Positions 55,028 through 63,581 of a DNA stretch of 64,000 nucleotides are shown piece by piece. Positions within the stretch are counted from its first letter, which is position 1, and every line of letters begins with the position of its first letter. The position numbers and the translations under genes are program-made. The stretch is from a bacterium (GTDB taxonomy: Bacteria; Planctomycetota; Planctomycetia; Pirellulales; Pirellulaceae), in contig JAUIGN010000001.1 in the NCBI GenBank assembly GCA_030430075.1, forward strand, positions 434,001 to 498,000, in the 5' to 3' direction. Below the pieces are notes generated by a model. That model searched no databases and was not told where the DNA came from. It saw only the letters and a program-made list of their open reading frames with translations.

Positions 55028-58000
55028 CTACAGTGGCCCGTCGAATTGTGAGAACATCTGGTCGAGTGCGTTCAGTTCGAGCGACGGATCGTCCTCGAAG
55101 GGCAAAGCAGCCGGGTCGGCTGGTGCGTCCGCTCGCCGTGGCCCCATGACGAAGTCAGCATCGTCCGGCGAGGCGAATCGGGCTTGCAGTTCCGCATCGA
55201 CCAGGTCACCCCTGAAGGCGGCCTGCGCGTTAACGTCGGCGAGTCCGAGGACGGACGTTGCGGCGGCTGCCGCTGCTCGATTCGAGAACGAACCAGGTGC
55301 GTGCCCTGGTTCCGTCGCCGCGAAGGCACCGACGAGCGTTCGAGTGACGACGTCCGGACGCTGAGGTCCGGCGGTCGTGAATTGCGTTGGGCTGTTGGTG
55401 GAGATGGCCGGTCGAGCAGCCGACAGCGGCAGGCCGCCGGCGAGCCCGACGTTTGCATCGACGCGCACCTGCACGTCGCGCCAGGCGACCAGGTTGCCGT
55501 CCTGGCCATGGTAGTTCGCCAGCACCAGTGGTTTGATGTAGGCCGTCCCCGGGCGGAAGCGATTGGGGTCGGTGGAGCTGACACCCTGGATGGTGGCCTC
55601 GTATTGCGTCCACTCGTTGGTGACGCTGCCCACCAGGCCCGCATAGTTGTAGGTGCCCCCGCTGGTTGCATTTCGGGCCGCCGTGCCGGCAGCCACGAAC
55701 GGGCCGTCCCAGGGCGTGGCGAGCGTGATCGTATTCGTCTCGTAGTTGACCGCCCCCGGTTCCCAGGCCGCCTTGTACTTGAGATTGCGAGTGTACGTAT
55801 AGTCCTCGTACGTATGCCCGGTGCTGTCGCGGTATCCGTACCACGCCAGGCTTCGCTGGTGATCGGCACCACCATTGTTCCAGCCACTGGCATCTTCCAG
55901 CACGATCTGTGTATCGCCCGGGCGGAGCGGTTGTGCCAACCGCGTATCGACGGCCCCTTCAAACCTGGCAACGTGCTGCGGCAGGATGATCTCGCCGTCC
56001 GCGTCGTAACTGGCGAATCCGAAGAGCTGCAGGTTGTTTGCGTGGTACTGACCGCCGGCGTCGTCCCCCGAGCGGGCCCAGCCGGACAAGTGGTACGAAT
56101 CGCCGGGATCGATGGGTACCAGCCCGTCGCCGGTGAAGACGCCGTACCGCTGGAAATGGGAAAGCCGTTCTTCGCCGCCCCAGGTCGTCGCGTCCAGTTC
56201 GACACCCAGATCGGCAGGGTCAACCTGGCCGACAACATCGATCGTCAATGTCTGGCTGGCCGTCGCTCCGTCAGCGCGGACGGTAAGCTGGAAGGCGAGC
56301 GTTACGTCCTCGGTCGTATCCGGCGCGACGAACGTGGCGGTCGTCGTGTTGGCCAGGAGCAGTTCGACCGGCGGACCGGAAAGCTGATTCCAGGCATAGG
56401 TGGCTCGTGGAAGTGACAGCGGGTCGACCGACAAGCTCACGCGATTGCCGGTGGTGAATTCGGAATCCGATCGAACCTGCACGTCCCGCCAGTGGATCAT
56501 GTTACCTGCCTGGCCGTGGTAGTTGGTCAGGACGAGCGGTTTGATGTAAGCCGTTCCCGGCCGAAAACTGTTGGCGTTGGACGCGTCCACACCTTGGATC
56601 GTCGCTTCGTAGTAGGTCCACTGATTGGCGACGCTGCCGACATGACCGGCGTAATTGTAGGTACCGCCGCTGGTCGCGTTGCGAACCGCGGTTCCCGCGA
56701 CGACCGTCGGCCCTTCCCAGGGAGTACTGAGTGCAATCGTGTTACTGGCGTAGTCGATCGCGCCCGCGTCCCAGGCCGCCTTGTATTTGAGGTTGCGAGT
56801 ATACGTATAGTCCTCGTACGTGTGCCCGTTGCTGTCCCGGTAGCCATACCAGGCGAAACTGCGTTCGTGATCCCCGCCTCCGTTGCGCCAACCGCTGGCG
56901 TCCTCCAACACGATCTCCGTATCGCCGGGGCGCAACGTGTGCGCCAAACGCGTGTCTGCGGCACCTGCCACTTTTGAAACGTGTTGCGGCAGGATCACCT
57001 GGCCATCGACGTCGTAACTGGCGAAGCCGAAGTGTTGCAGGTTCTGCTGGTGGAATTGACCACCGGCGTCGTTGCCGGCGCGGGCCCACCCCGACAGTTG
57101 GTAGGACTCGGCTACATCCACGGCCACCAGTTCATCGCTCACGAAGCCGCCCTGACTTGCGTTCCTGACCAGATCGTCCACTCCGTTCCAGGTCGCAGCG
57201 TTGACCAGGGACGATGCGTCAAGCACAAGCGTCGGTATCGCCGGGGCGGCCGGCGGAGGGTTGGAGGTGGGCCGTTGGGGTCCGACAAAGGGCGGATCGG
57301 CCGTCGGTGGATCCGTCGGTGCCGGTTCGGTGGGTGGGGGGTTGCCTGGTACCGGTTGCGTGGCCGGCGGCGAACCGTCCGGAACCTCTCTGTCCGACGC
57401 CTCGAACGTGAGGTGGGCGTCGTAGTGTCCGAGCCCTTCCGTGGACCGTAACGAGAATGTGTACCGTTCGCCGCGGACGACGTCGAACGTGGTCACATTG
57501 CTGGTGGTCGCGGCGGAACCAACGAGCTTGATTTCGGGAACCAGGTGCTGCCGGGCCGCCACTCGCACGGTCGCGGTCCCGGTCTCACTGGCCACGAAGC
57601 TGAAATAGTCCACATCGCCCAGCGTGCCGATCGCTCCGGAGACCGACGTCTGCCCGGTCGCGACGTGCAGCGTGTGGGCCGTGCCGACGGTCGACCCGAA
57701 TTCGTCTTCCGGCATGAGTTCATCAAGGGCCGCTTGGACATTGATACGGTGATAGCTGGCGTTGGTGGTGGCGTCGTAAAAGAGATCGGCCGTCGCCCGC
57801 AGATGGTCGTAAATTGTCTCCGAGGTGATTTCGGTCCGGCCCACAAACTCCATCGCCTGGCGGACGAGGGCTGCGGTTCCGGCCACGTAAGGGGACGCCA
57901 TGCTGGTACCCGAGGCGGTCCCAAAATCATTCAGATTGCCATCGGCGCCGAAGATGTAGTCCGGCACGGTACTGGTGATGTCGCTGCCCGGTGCCGCCAG

Positions 58001-58909
58001 CACACGCTCGTTGCGTTGACTGAAGGAACTGAAGAAACCGGAGTCATCAACGCTGGCTACCGGCACGACATGGGAGCTGGCCGCCGGATAGCTGAGCCCG
58101 GCCGTCTGAAAATCGGCGAAGCTGTTGCCGGCCGAAACGGCAACGAAGATACCATCCTCGTGCAGCTGCGACAGCTCTTCTTCCAAAGTCGCCCAGTCGG
58201 GAATCGAGTCGCCGTTCCAGTTGGTTCCCAGCGAGAGGTTGACCGTCGTGATCGGGTTCTGAAATGCGTGGCGATTGTCGTGAACCCACTGCAAGGCATC
58301 TTCGACCCAACTGAAATAGCCGGCTCCGTTGTCGTCGAAGACGCGAAGCGCGACCAGGTCCGCGCCGGGCGCAACGCCCCGATTGACGAGATCCTCGCTG
58401 CCGACGATGCCGGCAACGTGCGTGCCGTGAAATCCGGCCGGCCCATCGTCGTACGGGTTGGCGTCGTTCTCCGCGAAATCCCAACCACCCACAACTCGGT
58501 AGCTGGCTCCGATCCCACCTCCCAGGGCGTCGTGATCGTAAGCGATTCCACTGTCGATAATCGCCACGGTCTGCCCCGTTCCATCGAAACCATAGAGATC
58601 ATGGACGTCATGGACGCCGGTGACCCGGTGAGCCGCGCCGAGCTGCGTTCGAATGTCCCCCAACCCGCCGTTGCCCGGTCCGCCGTCTCCCGGCGTCGGC
58701 TTCGTTAGCCGCGGGTTCAGGTTGAAATCGCCCACTGGAGTGACCGCTTCCGCGGGCGTCAGGTCGCCGTAGTGGTGCTCCAGCGAACCGTCGGTCTGCG
58801 TTTCCGGAAGCAGTTCACCGACCGGGTGCGCAGAGAGGGCGAGTTTCTCCTCGTAGGTCTCGAAGCGCGTGCGGCGGTGGAGCGTGCGGGGTGGGTGTCG
58901 GCGACGCAT
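55028..58909 (-). CDS. Secreted subtilisin-like serine peptidase (S8) with PPC domain and duplicated C-terminal modules
   Basis: 1293 aa. The N-terminus is Arg-rich and carries RTRFETYEEKLALSA, the type of signature seen at the start of many planctomycete exported proteins. The S8 triad is complete: D119 (AIIDSGIAYD), H164 (FHGTHVAG) and S336 (SGTSMASPYVAG). A pre-peptidase C-terminal-like domain (about 405-505) and a Pro/Thr-rich linker (about 510-560) follow. Next come a beta-rich module (about 600-811), a PKD-like segment (YAWNQLSGPPVELLL, about 830-900) and a second copy of the module (about 936-1148). The C-terminus is acidic. The role is unknown; extracellular processing or adhesion is an inference. 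Confidence 0.92.
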   Translation of the reverse strand: MRRRHPPRTLHRRTRFETYEEKLALSAHPVGELLPETQTDGSLEHHYGDLTPAEAVTPVGDFNLNPRLTKPTPGDGGPGNGGLGDIRTQLGAAHRVTGVHDVHDLYGFDGTGQTVAIIDSGIAYDHDALGGGIGASYRVVGGWDFAENDANPYDDGPAGFHGTHVAGIVGSEDLVNRGVAPGADLVALRVFDDNGAGYFSWVEDALQWVHDNRHAFQNPITTVNLSLGTNWNGDSIPDWATLEEELSQLHEDGIFVAVSAGNSFADFQTAGLSYPAASSHVVPVASVDDSGFFSSFSQRNERVLAAPGSDITSTVPDYIFGADGNLNDFGTASGTSMASPYVAGTAALVRQAMEFVGRTEITSETIYDHLRATADLFYDATTNASYHRINVQAALDELMPEDEFGSTVGTAHTLHVATGQTSVSGAIGTLGDVDYFSFVASETGTATVRVAARQHLVPEIKLVGSAATTSNVTTFDVVRGERYTFSLRSTEGLGHYDAHLTFEASDREVPDGSPPATQPVPGNPPPTEPAPTDPPTADPPFVGPQRPTSNPPPAAPAIPTLVLDASSLVNAATWNGVDDLVRNASQGGFVSDELVAVDVAESYQLSGWARAGNDAGGQFHQQNLQHFGFASYDVDGQVILPQHVSKVAGAADTRLAHTLRPGDTEIVLEDASGWRNGGGDHERSFAWYGYRDSNGHTYEDYTYTRNLKYKAAWDAGAIDYASNTIALSTPWEGPTVVAGTAVRNATSGGTYNYAGHVGSVANQWTYYEATIQGVDASNANSFRPGTAYIKPLVLTNYHGQAGNMIHWRDVQVRSDSEFTTGNRVSLSVDPLSLPRATYAWNQLSGPPVELLLANTTTATFVAPDTTEDVTLAFQLTVRADGATASQTLTIDVVGQVDPADLGVELDATTWGGEERLSHFQRYGVFTGDGLVPIDPGDSYHLSGWARSGDDAGGQYHANNLQLFGFASYDADGEIILPQHVARFEGAVDTRLAQPLRPGDTQIVLEDASGWNNGGADHQRSLAWYGYRDSTGHTYEDYTYTRNLKYKAAWEPGAVNYETNTITLATPWDGPFVAAGTAARNATSGGTYNYAGLVGSVTNEWTQYEATIQGVSSTDPNRFRPGTAYIKPLVLANYHGQDGNLVAWRDVQVRVDANVGLAGGLPLSAARPAISTNSPTQFTTAGPQRPDVVTRTLVGAFAATEPGHAPGSFSNRAAAAAATSVLGLADVNAQAAFRGDLVDAELQARFASPDDADFVMGPRRADAPADPAALPFEDDPSLELNALDQMFSQFDGPL
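55466..56103 (-). repeat. C-terminal copy of a duplicated 638-bp module in the S8 peptidase gene
   Basis: This encodes SYHLSGWARSGDDAGGQYH through WRDVQV. It matches the copy at 56476-57112 almost codon for codon, including FGFASYDADGEIILPQHV, YTYTRNLKYKAAW, ATSGGTYNYAG and RPGTAYIKPLVL. The offset between copies is about 1010 bases. Confidence 0.9.
56476..57112 (-). repeat. N-terminal copy of the duplicated module in the S8 peptidase gene
   Basis: This encodes SYQLSGWARAGNDAGGQFH through WRDVQV, the partner of 55466-56103. Differences are scattered substitutions without visible indels, which points to a fairly recent or homogenised duplication. Confidence 0.9.
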
Positions 58910-59215
58910 CGGGTTCTCTCGGCGGCAACTCTGGGTGGGTCGAGCCTCGCGGCGATCCGGATCGAAGTGATCCGATCCCGCTCGACTTCAGGCAGGCCAG
59001 CCGCATGCCGACGTGGCAATCGGGCCTTGAGAAACCATAGGTTACGGAGAACCGCAGATTGGCCGCGGTGCGCGCGAATTGCCGAGCCTGGCAGCGAGCC
59101 CGGCGGGGGCAGACGACCGGCGCGGGCCGCATGGGTCAACACGTGTTGCCAAAACACCACACCGTGTTGCCGGGACGCCACAGCGTGGCTCACAAACCGC
59201 AACGGTCGATGCCGC
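58910..59215. other. Intergenic region upstream of the S8 peptidase gene
   Basis: These 306 bases lie between two minus-strand genes and should carry the peptidase promoter. No reading frame is convincing. CACACCGTGTTGCCGGGACGCCAC (in parts) near 59157 and CAACACGTGTTGCC at 59138-59151, which contains the palindrome AACACGTGTT, are the only patterns noted. Confidence 0.45.
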
Positions 59216-60565
59216 TCATGCCTTGTAGATCTTTTCACGTCCTTCGCGGACGTCGCGGGTCACATTCCGCGTGTCGACGATCAACGGAGCGTGCCGCACG
59301 ATCTCGTGCCAATCGTACTGCGTGTGGTCCGTGGCGATCAGGACGCAGTCCTGAGCTTGGAGAAACGCGGACGTCAGCGGCTCACTCGACAGGGGCGGTA
59401 CATCGTAATGCCGCATACTGGGCAGCACCGGAATGAACGGGTCGTTGTAGCTGAGCACCGCGCCGTATTCATCAAGGAGTTCCATCAGCCGGAAGGACGG
59501 ACTCTCGCGCGGATCGTCGATGTCTTTCTTGTAGGCCATTCCCAGGATGGCGACTCGTGAATTTCGAATCGGCTTGCCGGCATCGTTGAGGGCCCGCGCG
59601 ACCCGGGAGACAACGTACTCGGGCATCGCTGTGTTGATTTCGCCGGCGAGTTCAATGAACCGCGTCGACATTTCGTGTTTGCGTGCCAGCCAACTCAGGT
59701 AAAACGGGTCGATGGGAATGCAATGTCCTCCGAGACCGGGACCGGGGTAAAACGCCTGGAAGCCGAAGGGCTTCGTCTTGGCTGCCTCAATGACCTCCCA
59801 GATGTCGATGCCGATGCGTTGGAAGAGGACCTTCAGTTCGTTGACCATGGCGATGTTGATCGAGCGATATGTGTTTTCCAGGATCTTGCATGCCTCGGCC
59901 ACTTCAGCACTCGCCACCGGCACCGTCTCGAAGTCCGCCTCGCGGTACAGCGCCTCCGCAACCTCGAGGCTGAAGGGATCGACGCCCCCGACAACTTTCG
60001 GGATGGTGTTTGCCGAGTACTGTCGATTTCCCGGATCTTCGCGCTCCGGGCTATAGGCGACAAAGAAATCCTCGCCGACCTGCAGCCCGGCGGCCGCGAG
60101 ACGCGGCAGGATCACATCCCGGGTCGTGCCGGGATAGGTCGTGCTCTCCAGGATGATCAGTTGGCCGGGTCGTAGCGACTCCGCAATCAATTCGGTGGTC
60201 GACTCCACGTAGGTCAGGTCCGGGTCGCGACTCGAGGTGAGCGGCGTGGGGACACAGATCAACACCGCGTCCGCTTCGCCAAGTCGCCCCATGTCGGCCG
60301 TTGGCAAGAGGCGTTGATCGGCAACGGCATCCGCGATCCAGCGGCCGGCGATGTGCTGAATGTAGCTTTCGCCAGCTTGCAGCCGCTCGATCTTCACCGG
60401 ATCCACATCGAATCCCAGCGTGCGGAAGCCGGCATCGACAAACACGCGGGTCAACGGGAGGCCGACATATCCCAGTCCCACCACACCGACCGACGCCTCC
60501 TTGGTGGCGATGGCTGTGCGGAGAGACTGAAACGCCGCCGAAGGTGCGGAAGAAGCATCGGGCAT
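59216..60565 (-). CDS. UDP-N-acetylglucosamine 6-dehydrogenase-like nucleotide-sugar dehydrogenase (WbpA/WbpO type)
   Basis: 449 aa; GGAGAG lies just before the ATG. NAD motif VGVVGLGYVGLPLTRVFVDA near residue 27, ESYIQHI (a motif of the WbpA-like subgroup), VLICVPTPLTSSRDPDL, VAYSPEREDPGN, KILENTYRSINIAMVNELK and GPGLGGHCIPIDPFYL with catalytic C282 are visible, then ILGMAYKKDIDDPRESPS. PEREDPGN and PIDPFYL separate it from the WecC-like gene at 25865 and favour oxidation of UDP-GlcNAc or UDP-GalNAc to the uronic acid. It is placed away from the main operon and on the opposite strand. Confidence 0.9.
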   Translation of the reverse strand: MPDASSAPSAAFQSLRTAIATKEASVGVVGLGYVGLPLTRVFVDAGFRTLGFDVDPVKIERLQAGESYIQHIAGRWIADAVADQRLLPTADMGRLGEADAVLICVPTPLTSSRDPDLTYVESTTELIAESLRPGQLIILESTTYPGTTRDVILPRLAAAGLQVGEDFFVAYSPEREDPGNRQYSANTIPKVVGGVDPFSLEVAEALYREADFETVPVASAEVAEACKILENTYRSINIAMVNELKVLFQRIGIDIWEVIEAAKTKPFGFQAFYPGPGLGGHCIPIDPFYLSWLARKHEMSTRFIELAGEINTAMPEYVVSRVARALNDAGKPIRNSRVAILGMAYKKDIDDPRESPSFRLMELLDEYGAVLSYNDPFIPVLPSMRHYDVPPLSSEPLTSAFLQAQDCVLIATDHTQYDWHEIVRHAPLIVDTRNVTRDVREGREKIYKA

Positions 60566-61048
60566 GGGGAACTCTCCGGATCAAGATCGATATCGGGGCA
60601 TCTGAGTTTACTCGAAATCGGCCAGCAGACCGGCCGCGGCCTTTGCCAGCGCCGCCTGACTGGTGGAACGTGGTACAGTTTGCCATAAATGCACGGGGCA
60701 GAGTGGGAACGATTCGTTGATCGGCGAACCAAACCTAGACTCGCTGGTGAGGCCCCGCCCATCGATGACCACTCGGGTTGGCCTCCAGCGCGGGTGCTCA
60801 AGTACCTGTCATGCATGCTAGCAGCGCAGGGCGGTTTCAGCGTAGGGCGGTTTCAGCGTAGGGGAAGGGATGCCCCTCCCGCACGACATCGCTTGATCGC
60901 TTGCCGGTTCGGCCTCAATCCGCGATGCAACGTGTGGCGCCGGGCGCCGCGTTGAATCCTACGGGGATCAATCAACTTCCGGTAGCCCGCGTGCCGAAAT
61001 CAAAGAGAGGATGTTCACCACCCAGCTCACCAGGCAAGGATCTGCACC
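60566..61048. other. 483-bp divergent intergenic region
   Basis: This should hold promoters for the minus-strand dehydrogenase and the plus-strand small gene. No reliable promoter was identified. It contains a perfect 16-bp tandem duplication at 60828-60859 (listed separately). AAGGA at 61036-61040 serves the next gene. An 88-residue open frame at 60689-60955 has no recognisable features and was not called. Confidence 0.45.
60828..60859. repeat. 16-bp perfect tandem duplication
   Basis: AGGGCGGTTTCAGCGT occurs at 60828-60843 and again at 60844-60859 with no mismatch, in a non-coding region. Confidence 0.9.
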
Positions 61049-61600
61049 TTGAAAAAGACCAGTTTTATGAAGTTTGCAGTGCTCAGCCTGTTCTCCCGCC
61101 CGGCCCACGAGCGGGTCATTTATCGGTCGATTCGCCAGGTTCGAGCGCAGTCGATCGTCGAGCTGGGTGTGCAAGGTGGCCAGGGTGCTCGTCGCATGAT
61201 CGAAGCGGCCCTGCGGTTCTCGCCTGCCGACGAGATCCGTTACACGGGCATCGATCTTTTTGAAGCCCGGCCTGCCGACACGCCGGGTCTGAAACTTAAG
61301 GAAGCGCACCGGACGCTGAAACAACATGGTGTGCATGTCCACCTGGTCCCAGGCGATCCGTTTTCGGCACTGGCCCGTTCCGCCAACACGCTGACCGGGA
61401 CGGATCTGGTGGTGATCCGCGCCGACCAGGACCCCGAGTCTCTGGAGCGTGCCTGGCTGTATGTCCCACGGATGCTCCACGAAGGTTCCGTCGTCTTGCT
61501 AGAGACGATCGCGAAAGACGGCCGGCGATTCGAAACCGTGTCGCACGCCTTGATTGAACAATGGGCCGGGCCCAATTCGGCCAGCCGGCGCGCCGCCTAG
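61049..61600 (+). CDS. Small protein with SAM-methyltransferase-like Rossmann motif
   Basis: 183 aa from a TTG at 61049, supported by AAGGA at 61036-61040 with good spacing; an ATG at 61067 is an alternative. SIVELGVQGGQGARRMIEAAL resembles motif I of class I methyltransferases and YTGIDLFEARP the following acidic strand, while TDLVVIRADQDPESLERAWL and LHEGSVVLLETIAKDG fit later strands. The protein is shorter than most methyltransferases, so it may be a degenerate or minimal member. No operon partner is evident. Whether it is enzymatically active is unclear. Confidence 0.7.
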   Translation: MKKTSFMKFAVLSLFSRPAHERVIYRSIRQVRAQSIVELGVQGGQGARRMIEAALRFSPADEIRYTGIDLFEARPADTPGLKLKEAHRTLKQHGVHVHLVPGDPFSALARSANTLTGTDLVVIRADQDPESLERAWLYVPRMLHEGSVVLLETIAKDGRRFETVSHALIEQWAGPNSASRRAA

Positions 61601-62045
61601 CGTGCTTAAGGGACAACTCAAGAATCCTCTCGGCATTGGAAGGTGAGACCTGCGGTCGGCGGTTTCGGCGGGGTCGGAGACCCGCGCCGAGCGAAAGTCG
61701 GAATCCGCGCCGAGTGAAAGTCGGAGAGCGGGCCGAAGGGCCGAAAATCTTGTGCCGGTTGCTCTTGCTGCGATCGGGACATTTCGCCAGACTACCGCGA
61801 TTTTTGTCAACAGACAGCTCGCGTGAACACATCCCGGTTTGGTGAATGGCGATCTGGAACCCACGCCGGATCCGCGTCACCAATCAGACGGGTGCCTAAC
61901 CGGGGGCGCCACAGTGGGGTTGGTGGCAAAGATCGCTCGCAGGTGCTCGAATCGCGCATCCCACCCAGAACAAAGACTGCTGACTTCACCGGCAAGATGA
62001 CCTGGTCACGTCGGCCGCAGGCAATCCCCGGACGAGCCTTAACGC
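61601..62045. other. 445-bp gap with second copy of the 24-bp repeat element
   Basis: No gene is supported. The repeat element occupies 61645 to about 61740. The rest, to 62045, shows open frames on both strands without protein-like features. Confidence 0.5.
61645..61740 (+). repeat. Short copy of the 24-bp repeat element with the same 32-bp leader
   Basis: The leader at 61645-61676 matches 24199-24230 except for two or three bases. It is followed by units at 61677-61700 (GAGACCCGCGCCGAGCGAAA then GTCG), 61701-61723, and a diverged third from 61724. Orientation is the same as at 24199. About three units are present here against ten there. Confidence 0.88.
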
Positions 62046-62702
62046 ATGAATCGCATCCTCTGGCAATTCGCATTAACTGCGGCGCTCGCCGCCGGGGCTG
62101 CCGGCTGCTCGCACCACGCCCATCTGCGTCACGCGGCCGCGGCGCCGCCCGGTCAGGCGATCGGAAATCCGCTGTTCATTCCGATCGCCGATCATGAAAT
62201 TGTCTGGGATCAGGTGGTCGATGAAGTGGACGATTACTTCAAGATCTCGCGGGAAGAGCGGGTGCGAGTCGTCGGCAACGTGTTAACCGAAGGGCGCGTC
62301 GAGACCTACCCGATCGCCGGCGCGACGTTCCTGGAGCCTTGGCGGAAGGACTCGGCGGCTCCATACGAGCGCATGTTCAGCACGCTGCAGTCGGTCCGTC
62401 GCCATGCGGTGGTCCGGGTGGCCCCGGCCGAGGGTGGGTATTCCGTCGAGGTGGCCGTCTTCAAGGAGTTGGAAGACGTAAGCCGCCCGGAACACTCTAC
62501 GGTCGGCGAGACGGTACTCCGCCACGACGGCTCATTGGTCCGTGTCGAACTGGATGCCGAAACGACTCCCGTAACGCTCGGCTGGATCCCGCAAGGCCGC
62601 GATGCGGCGATGGAGCAACGCATCATCAGCGGGTTGAGTGCCAGGTTTGCCGGCCTTCAGCCACCCGCCGCGGTTCCCAATTTTCGCGTTCCTCACCCCT
62701 GA
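62046..62702 (+). CDS. Predicted lipoprotein of unknown function
   Basis: 218 aa. A lipoprotein signal, FALTAALAAGAAGC, has its lipobox Cys at about residue 21, followed by a His/Ala-rich linker. The mature part (about 45-205) looks like one compact alpha/beta domain (HEIVWDQVVDEVDDYFKI, GNVLTEGRVETYPIAGATFL, HAVVRVAPAEGGYSVEVAVF, AAMEQRIISGLSARF). I do not recognise the family; planctomycete genomes carry many small lipoproteins of this kind. It ends 39 bases before the convergent histidine kinase gene. Confidence 0.82.
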   Translation: MNRILWQFALTAALAAGAAGCSHHAHLRHAAAAPPGQAIGNPLFIPIADHEIVWDQVVDEVDDYFKISREERVRVVGNVLTEGRVETYPIAGATFLEPWRKDSAAPYERMFSTLQSVRRHAVVRVAPAEGGYSVEVAVFKELEDVSRPEHSTVGETVLRHDGSLVRVELDAETTPVTLGWIPQGRDAAMEQRIISGLSARFAGLQPPAAVPNFRVPHP

Positions 62703-62741
62703 CGCCCAGTTGACCCTGACAGTTTTCGCTTGGCGGCTTGT

Positions 62742-63581
62742 CTACATGCGGGGGTTCGAGGGATTCTGTGAGGACGAGCTGACGGATGGTGCGGAGAGTG
62801 GCGGCGCGACCGGAGTTGCCGCCGGCATCACCGGCAGCTTGATGGTGAACTCCGTTCCCTTGCCGATGGTGCTGGCAACTCGAATCCGCCCTCGATGGGA
62901 TTCAATGATGTCACGACACGAGGCCAGGCCCAGGCCTGAGCCTCCCTTGCCGGTCGCATCGGGCCCCGACTTCGTGCTGAAGAACGGCTCGAAAATGCGT
63001 GGCAACTTTTCGGCTGGAATTCCTTGCCCCGTGTCTCGGACGACGATGTCGACCATGTCCGTCTCGGCATCGTGCGCCAACTTGAGCAGCACGTGGCCCC
63101 CTTCGGGCATCGCCTGACGGGCATTGATGAACAGATTCAAGAGAACCTGTTGGATCTGGTTACCATTCGCACGCACCTGGGGCACGGCGTCAAATTGGCG
63201 GTCGACCCCAATCCGATACTTCGAGAACTCGCGTTCCATCAGGACCAGCGTTTCCTCGATCAATGTCGGCAAGTCCGTTGCTTCGTAGGATGACGAGCGA
63301 TTGCGGGCCATGCCGAGCACCGAGTTGGTGATCTTGGCCGCCCGCTCGCCGGCCGCCAGGATCTTCTCGAAAGCATTGTCGCGACTCTCGTCGTCCTTGC
63401 GACGCATGCCGATCTTGGCGTAATTGATGATCGTCATCAGAACATTGTTGAACTCGTGAGTCGTCGTGCTCACGAGCTCGCCCAGAGCGGTCATCTTCTG
63501 GGCTTCGATCAACTGCCGACGCAGGGTCTCGATCTGTTGTTCCAGTTCGCGCTGTTCGTTATTGCCGTCCATGCTCATCAA
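62742..63581 (-). CDS. Sensor-less histidine kinase (HisKA plus HATPase)
   Basis: 279 aa. A short N-terminal coiled coil (EQRELEQQIETLRRQLIEA) leads directly into the dimerisation/phosphoacceptor helix, GELVSTTTHEFNNVLMTII, with H42 as the phosphorylated residue. The ATPase part has the N box VLLNLFINARQAMPEGG, G1 DTGQGIPAEKLPRIFEPFF and G2 KGGSGLGLASC. There is no membrane segment or sensor domain, so it should be cytoplasmic and depend on another protein for its signal. HEFNN kinases of this type often serve two-component or chemosensory-like switches. No response regulator is adjacent within the window. Confidence 0.92.
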   Translation of the reverse strand: MMSMDGNNEQRELEQQIETLRRQLIEAQKMTALGELVSTTTHEFNNVLMTIINYAKIGMRRKDDESRDNAFEKILAAGERAAKITNSVLGMARNRSSSYEATDLPTLIEETLVLMEREFSKYRIGVDRQFDAVPQVRANGNQIQQVLLNLFINARQAMPEGGHVLLKLAHDAETDMVDIVVRDTGQGIPAEKLPRIFEPFFSTKSGPDATGKGGSGLGLASCRDIIESHRGRIRVASTIGKGTEFTIKLPVMPAATPVAPPLSAPSVSSSSQNPSNPRM

